Positions 5,338 to 6,645 of a stretch of DNA of 6,645 bases are shown here, in pieces; within the stretch, counting starts at the first letter, position 1; every line of letters starts with the position of its first letter. Below the pieces are notes generated by a model. It worked only from the letters and a program-made list of their open reading frames with translations, was not told the origin of the DNA and searched no databases. Both the position numbers and the translations under genes were made by a program. The stretch is from JBAWAP01 sp049589355 (GTDB lineage: Bacteria > Chloroflexota > Anaerolineae > VGOG01): assembly GCA_049589355.1 (NCBI GenBank), contig JBAWAP010000206.1, positions 1 through 6,645 of the forward strand, written 5' to 3'.

Positions 5338-5626
5338 GTCATGCCGCCACCTTCTGCGCACGTGAACAAGTGGCGCTGTGTGTAATGGGATGATAGGTTC
5401 GACCGCTATGTAGGGTACAGACATTCGTCCGCCTTTCTTGAGGATTGGGCGAGCTGTTGGGCGTTATCGAGCTAGAACCACAACACATGGTGGTTGGTCA
5501 TAGAAGCGGACAAACCTGTGTGCCCGGTACACAGCGGACAAACCTATCTGCCCACTACACGCTGTGATAGCGTGCTGTGGTGATTTGGTGTATAATAAAC
5601 TGCAGAAGGCTGATGGAGGTGTCAAG
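5338..5626 (+). promoter_or_regulatory. Long leader of cassette 6
   Basis: About 290 bp without a credible gene between attC5 and the DUF433 gene. It holds two 28-bp direct repeats (5505-5560), a TATAAT box at 5591-5596 preceded directly by TG, and GGAGG at 5615-5619 seven bases before the ATG at 5627. No good -35 hexamer lies 17 bp upstream of the TATAAT. The left part (5338-5500) shows nothing I can assign. Confidence 0.6.
5505..5560 (+). repeat. Two 28-bp tandem direct repeats
   Basis: Units 5505-5532 and 5533-5560 both start AGCGGACAAACCT and end in TACAC, and differ at four of 28 positions (5518, 5520, 5526, 5527 against their partners). They abut with no spacer and end 30 bp before the TATAAT box. 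They may be operator copies for the downstream antitoxin or a remnant of a mobile element end; the sequence alone does not decide. Confidence 0.8.
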
Positions 5627-5893
5627 ATGGGGGGAGATAACAAACGGCAACTGCTAGGGCGTTATATCGTCGCTGACCCCGAGATCTGTCACGGTAAGCC
5701 GACTTTTCGCGGCACGCGCATCATGGTTTGGCAAGTGCTAGAAATGGTCGCCGGGGGGAAGGCGTGGGAGACCATTGTTGAAGAATGGGGCGGTAGCATT
5801 TCCAAAGAAGCCATTGCCGAGGCTGTGCAATTGGCAAGCCAATCGTTCATAGAGCACGCGCATGAGTACGCCCTGGAGCTAACGCCCGCATGA
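5627..5893 (+). CDS. DUF433 antitoxin (cassette 6)
   Basis: An 88-residue protein of the DUF433 family, a winged-helix-type DNA-binding domain found as the antitoxin beside DUF5615 toxins. The core motif is YIVADPEICHGKPTFRGTRI (13-32), followed by MVWQVLEMVAGGKAWETIVEEW (33-54), where the family has a helix ending in a G-x-x-x-E-E-I turn. The last part, SISKEAIAEAVQLAS (57-71), is the usual 'ltreDI.aAl.ya' helix. The start is ATG 5627, supported by GGAGG seven bases upstream; a longer open frame begins at 5564, but that would include the TATAAT box. The stop overlaps the toxin start by four bases (ATGA). It probably binds DNA near its own promoter, where the direct repeats lie. Confidence 0.9.
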   Translation: MGGDNKRQLLGRYIVADPEICHGKPTFRGTRIMVWQVLEMVAGGKAWETIVEEWGGSISKEAIAEAVQLASQSFIEHAHEYALELTPA

Positions 5894-6276
5894 ACGTCCT
5901 GGATGAAAACATCTCAAGAATCCAGCGGCAACTCTTGCGAGATTGGCACATATCAGTTCAACATATTGGCTACGAGATAGGCCGGAAGGGGATGAAGGAC
6001 GATGAAATCATTCCCTTCTTACTCACTCTACATCGTCCAACGTTCTTTACACTTGACTGGGACTATTTCAAGCACAGTCTGTGCCATGCGCGGTACTGTC
6101 TGGTGTTCTTGGACGTCAAACAGGACGAGTCAGCCGTGTTCATCCGCCGCTTCCTTCGGCACCAAGAGTTTGACACCCAGGCTAAACGCATGGGAACGGT
6201 CATTCGTGCCTCATACGCTGGGCTTTTCGTGTGGCGACTGCATGCACAGCAGGAAACGTACTATGCCTGGGAATAA
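5890..6276 (+). CDS. DUF5615 PIN-like toxin (cassette 6)
   Basis: A 128-residue protein with the PIN-like fold of DUF5615/Mut7-C-type nucleases. Acidic residues sit in the expected places: LDEN at 4-7, KDDEI at 36-40 and TLDWDYF at 54-60, which would make a metal-binding nuclease centre. The C-terminal half (MGTVIRASYAGLFVWRL, 101-117) is longer than in the shortest members of the family. The family is taken to be toxin ribonucleases paired with DUF433 proteins; activity is inferred from that pairing. It starts at the overlapping ATGA of the antitoxin and so is coupled to it. It ends 13 bp before the attC6 left box. No truncation is visible. Confidence 0.87.
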   Translation: MNVLDENISRIQRQLLRDWHISVQHIGYEIGRKGMKDDEIIPFLLTLHRPTFFTLDWDYFKHSLCHARYCLVFLDVKQDESAVFIRRFLRHQEFDTQAKRMGTVIRASYAGLFVWRLHAQQETYYAWE

Positions 6277-6289
6277 GGGACGCACGAAC

Positions 6290-6401
6290 GCGAAACACGC
6301 GCCTGCCGACCACGCCGTGTTGGTGTGCCCGGGCTGTTGTCTCGTCGTGACGGTTGACTCGTCCTCGGTCATGGGGGCGGCGGCAGGCTCCGCCGTTTGC
6401 G
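6290..6401 (+). repeat. attC6 (end of cassette 6)
   Basis: Left box GCGAAAC at 6290-6296, right box GTTTGCG at 6395-6401. ACGCGAAAC at 6288-6296 matches the reverse complement of the cassette 6 start (5331-5339) at 7 of 9 bases. The stem pairs GCCTGCCG (6301-6308) with CGGCAGGC (6381-6388), leaves A6309 extrahelical, and continues with 6310-6311 to 6379-6380 and weaker pairs above. The loop differs from attC2-attC5, and only the left arm keeps the GACCACGCC sequence. Confidence 0.8.
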
Positions 6402-6509
6402 GACATGCCGTCGCAAGCCAAGCGTTGAGGCTGACTGCAAGCGAGCGGACATACACCGCAATGGTCAAAAAGTGTGCGACTATGTTATCTCCTTGTAAGC
6501 AGCTTGTGA

Positions 6510-6562
6510 CAAGCGAAAGTAACAGCCACTTGCGCTATCCGTGCAGGTGGCTTTTTCGCTTG
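6510..6562 (+). terminator. Two-part hairpin, possible terminator
   Basis: Outer stem 6510-6518/6554-6562 (CAAGCGAAA/TTTCGCTTG, 9 bp perfect) encloses an inner stem 6524-6533/6543-6552 (AGCCACTTGC/GCAGGTGGCT, one G-T). Read from the inner stem alone, four T residues follow (6553-6556), which would suit termination; the outer stem competes for those Ts. Confidence 0.6.
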
Positions 6563-6588
6563 CCAAAAGGCTGAAATCTGACGTACGT

Positions 6589-6624
6589 AAAGAGGCCACC
6601 GCCATTGATGCGGGTGGCCTCTTT
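6589..6624 (+). terminator. Strong intrinsic terminator, probably bidirectional
   Basis: AAAGAGGCCACC (6589-6600) pairs perfectly with GGTGGCCTCTTT (6613-6624), with two more GC pairs near a short loop. The A-rich left side and T-rich right side would stop transcription from either direction. It ends the rightward array transcription unit. Confidence 0.85.
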
Positions 6625-6645
6625 ATTCACACTTGGATGTTGGCT

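Larger units (their letters stand above)
82..6645 (+). mobile_element. Integron gene-cassette array (seven units, integrase absent)
   Basis: Short gene units, all on one strand, are separated by six related imperfect palindromes with AAC...GTT outer boxes. Taking the integron cut between G and TT gives cassettes 82-980, 981-2637, 2638-3402, 3403-4205, 4206-5331, 5332-6395 and a partial one from 6396. Each cassette's first bases are the reverse complement of the bases at the start of its own attC (13/13, 10/10, 9/9, 9/9, 8/10, 7/9), as expected if each cassette once existed as a circle. The cargo of one or two small genes, three of them toxin-antitoxin pairs, is typical of chromosomal integrons. 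No integrase or attI is visible, so a detached array cannot be excluded. The array assignment is inference from structure; the boxes and palindromes are seen directly. Confidence 0.85.
6402..6645 (+). other. Gene-poor right end (start of cassette 7)
   Basis: About 240 bp after attC6 with no credible gene. A 37-codon frame starting ATG at 6452 runs through a hairpin and is probably not coding. The region is dominated by the two hairpins listed below. No second attC left box complementary to GTTTGCGGAC was found before the window ends, so cassette 7 is either incomplete or the array ends here. Confidence 0.5.

Noticed and set aside
5457..5470. GGGCGTTATCG as a further attC right box
   Set aside because: No matching stem arm was found to the left (GTGAACAAGTGGCG is only superficially similar), and neither resulting cassette would have a left box complementary to its start.
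6422..6432. AGCGTTGAGGC as the right box of attC6
   Set aside because: GTTTGCG at 6395-6401 sits at the usual distance from the stem; the later site would need a much longer spacer.
6002..6574. 190-codon forward frame overlapping the DUF5615 gene
   Set aside because: It is out of frame with a well-supported gene and runs through attC6 and a hairpin.
1..6645. CRISPR array as explanation of the repeated palindromes
   Set aside because: Repeats are 112-125 bp, diverged, and separated by whole genes rather than uniform short spacers.

Overview
This window reads as a stretch of an integron gene-cassette array that carries an ORF-less group II intron. No integron integrase gene is present, so the platform must lie outside, probably to the left because every gene reads rightward. 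Host assignment is weak. The GC-rich repeats, the chromosomal-integron style of cargo (mostly toxin-antitoxin pairs) and the leaderless promoter would suit an uncultured environmental bacterium such as a member of Chloroflexota, but nothing seen here proves it.

The main evidence is a set of six imperfect palindromes of about 112-125 bp (attC1 to attC6) between short gene units. Each ends in a GTT box and begins with an AAC (once AAT) box. If cassettes are cut between G and TT of the right box, each cassette's first bases are the reverse complement of the last bases before its own attC stem. The match is 13/13 for cassette 1, 10/10 for cassette 2, 9/9 for cassettes 3 and 4, 8/10 for cassette 5 and 7/9 for cassette 6. 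This is what integration of circular cassettes through their own attC would leave, and it fixes the boundaries at about 82-980, 981-2637, 2638-3402, 3403-4205, 4206-5331, 5332-6395 and 6396 onward.

Layout: 1-87 holds a hairpin-rich end of an upstream attC. Cassette 1 encodes a cytosolic trypsin-like serine protease. Cassette 2 encodes an unrecognised 208-residue protein, and its attC is split by a 786-bp group II intron with clear domains V and VI but no reverse transcriptase. Cassette 3 carries a ribbon-helix-helix antitoxin and a MazF/PemK-type toxin behind a consensus promoter. Cassette 4 is a BrnT-like toxin (DUF497) with a BrnA-like antitoxin. Cassette 5 is an inosine-uridine-type nucleoside hydrolase with a TTG start. 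Cassette 6 is a DUF433 antitoxin with a DUF5615 PIN-like toxin behind its own TATAAT box and two 28-bp direct repeats. Cassette 7, at the right edge, has no convincing gene and ends in two strong hairpins.

The genes do not form one pathway. They are independent cargo; three different toxin-antitoxin families fit the usual role of such modules in stabilising large arrays. The most unusual object is the intron: it sits exactly in the middle of the left stem arm of attC2, and exact removal regenerates a sequence identical to attC3 and attC4 at that point.
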